From an uncultured Clostridia bacterium (GTDB taxonomy: Bacteria > Bacillota > Clostridia > Christensenellales > CASEPJ01): 7,125 nt of DNA. This document shows positions 6,724-7,125 of this stretch, one piece after another (position 1 is the first letter of the stretch; every line of letters starts with the position of its first letter). The position numbers were made by a program, and so were the translations under genes. The stretch spans positions 1 to 7,125 of the forward strand of contig CASEPJ010000143.1 in NCBI GenBank assembly GCA_949289715.1, written 5' to 3'. The notes beneath the pieces are model-generated. The model did not search any database, was not told where the DNA came from, and worked only from the letters and a program-made list of their open reading frames with translations.

Positions 6724-7125
6724 GATTAATATAGATATATTTTATCATATAAATAAAACTGCAATATAATAAAATCTTGTCAATATTCAGTATTATTTTG
6801 CGTTGATAAAAAACCATTTAAAAAAAAATTATTAGATGCATAAAAAATATTTAAAAAAAATTATTAGATGCAAAAAATATTTAAAAAAAATTAAAATATC
6901 AATTTATTTGGACTCTTAATAAAATACTTTGCTCCGTATACCAACTCTTATTGCAACTAATGTTGCATTTGTCGTAGCTATAATTAAATATATTAATTTT
7001 TTATATTTTCTAATATTTAATTATTATCATATTCAATAATAAAATAATTATATTTTATATACAAATATAAGAAAATTTTAACAAACGATTAATGTATTAA
7101 CTAAAATCCTCATTTTCGTAAAAGA
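6724..7125. other. Intergenic flank without a supported gene
   Basis: This is the region upstream of the methyltransferase gene. It holds a short tandem repeat (6816-6892) and an island of less A+T-rich sequence (about 6910-6985) with a small TGCAAC/GTTGCA hairpin (6952-6967). A consensus TTGACA -35 box lies on the minus strand at 6783-6778, but the position 17 nt downstream reads AGTTTT. The better -10, TATGAT at 6749-6744, is 28 nt away, so I do not call a promoter with confidence although one must exist near here. No tRNA or riboswitch fold was recognised. Confidence 0.5.
6816..6892. repeat. Short A+T-rich tandem repeat, about 2.5 copies of a 30-33 bp unit
   Basis: Unit 1 (6816-6848, 33 bp) and unit 2 (6849-6878, 30 bp) share ATTT, a run of 8-9 A, then TTATTAGATGCA and a run of A ending in T. 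A partial third unit (6879-6892) repeats the first 14 bases. Units 1 and 2 differ by one A in the long run and an extra AT after GATGC. The shared non-A/T core TTAGATGCA shows this is true duplication rather than low complexity alone. It sits about 110 bp upstream of the methyltransferase start; a regulatory role is possible but slippage is a simpler origin. Confidence 0.8.

Noticed and set aside
6744..6783. TTGACA at 6783-6778 paired with TATGAT at 6749-6744 as the methyltransferase promoter
   Set aside because: The spacer would be 28 nt, far beyond the usual 16-18, so the pair cannot be one sigma-A promoter as written.
6584..6817. Minus-strand frame of 77 codons overlapping the methyltransferase start
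   Set aside because: It is out of frame with the well-supported gene, its upstream half is intergenic A+T-rich DNA, and the GGAGG at 6722-6718 serves the ATG at 6708.

Overview
The window is strongly A+T-rich, with intergenic DNA that is almost entirely A and T. All genes lie on the minus strand. They have Gram-positive-style signals: GGAGG-type ribosome binding sites, sigma-A-like -35/-10 boxes, and hairpin terminators ending in U-tracts. Together with the gene content (a cytosolic GH38 alpha-mannosidase, a corrinoid-type methyltransferase, a relative of the YugP membrane metallopeptidases) this suggests a low-GC, anaerobic, probably gut-associated member of the Bacillota, Clostridia-like. 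That placement is inference; nothing in the window fixes a genus.

There are five genes in three transcription units, described here in their direction of transcription (right to left). The first unit is a single gene at 6708-5692, a URO-D superfamily protein of the MtaA/MtbA methyltransferase type with its H-x-C...C zinc site intact, closed by a terminator at 5631-5658. The second unit is a single gene at 5427-2338, a 1029-residue GH38 alpha-mannosidase with a complete catalytic and zinc site and an extended N-terminal domain as in the MAN2C1/Ams1 group. It has its own promoter (5457-5485) and terminator (2246-2274). The third unit is a tight three-gene operon at 2090-362 with a near-consensus promoter (2112-2140) and a 13-bp hairpin terminator (298-328).

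The three-gene operon is the most interesting part. It encodes a small four-helix membrane protein, an unrecognised membrane-anchored protein, and a protein that resembles the YugP/PF04298 membrane zinc peptidases but has all three key positions of the HExxH motif replaced (Q117, K118, L121 in an intact reading frame). It therefore looks like a pseudo-metalloprotease held in an operon with two uncharacterised membrane partners.

The mannosidase and methyltransferase show no obvious functional link to each other or to the membrane operon. The flanks (1-297 and 6724-7125) carry no convincing gene. The right flank has a short tandem repeat of about 30 bp and a small island of less A+T-rich sequence that might be a decayed gene end.
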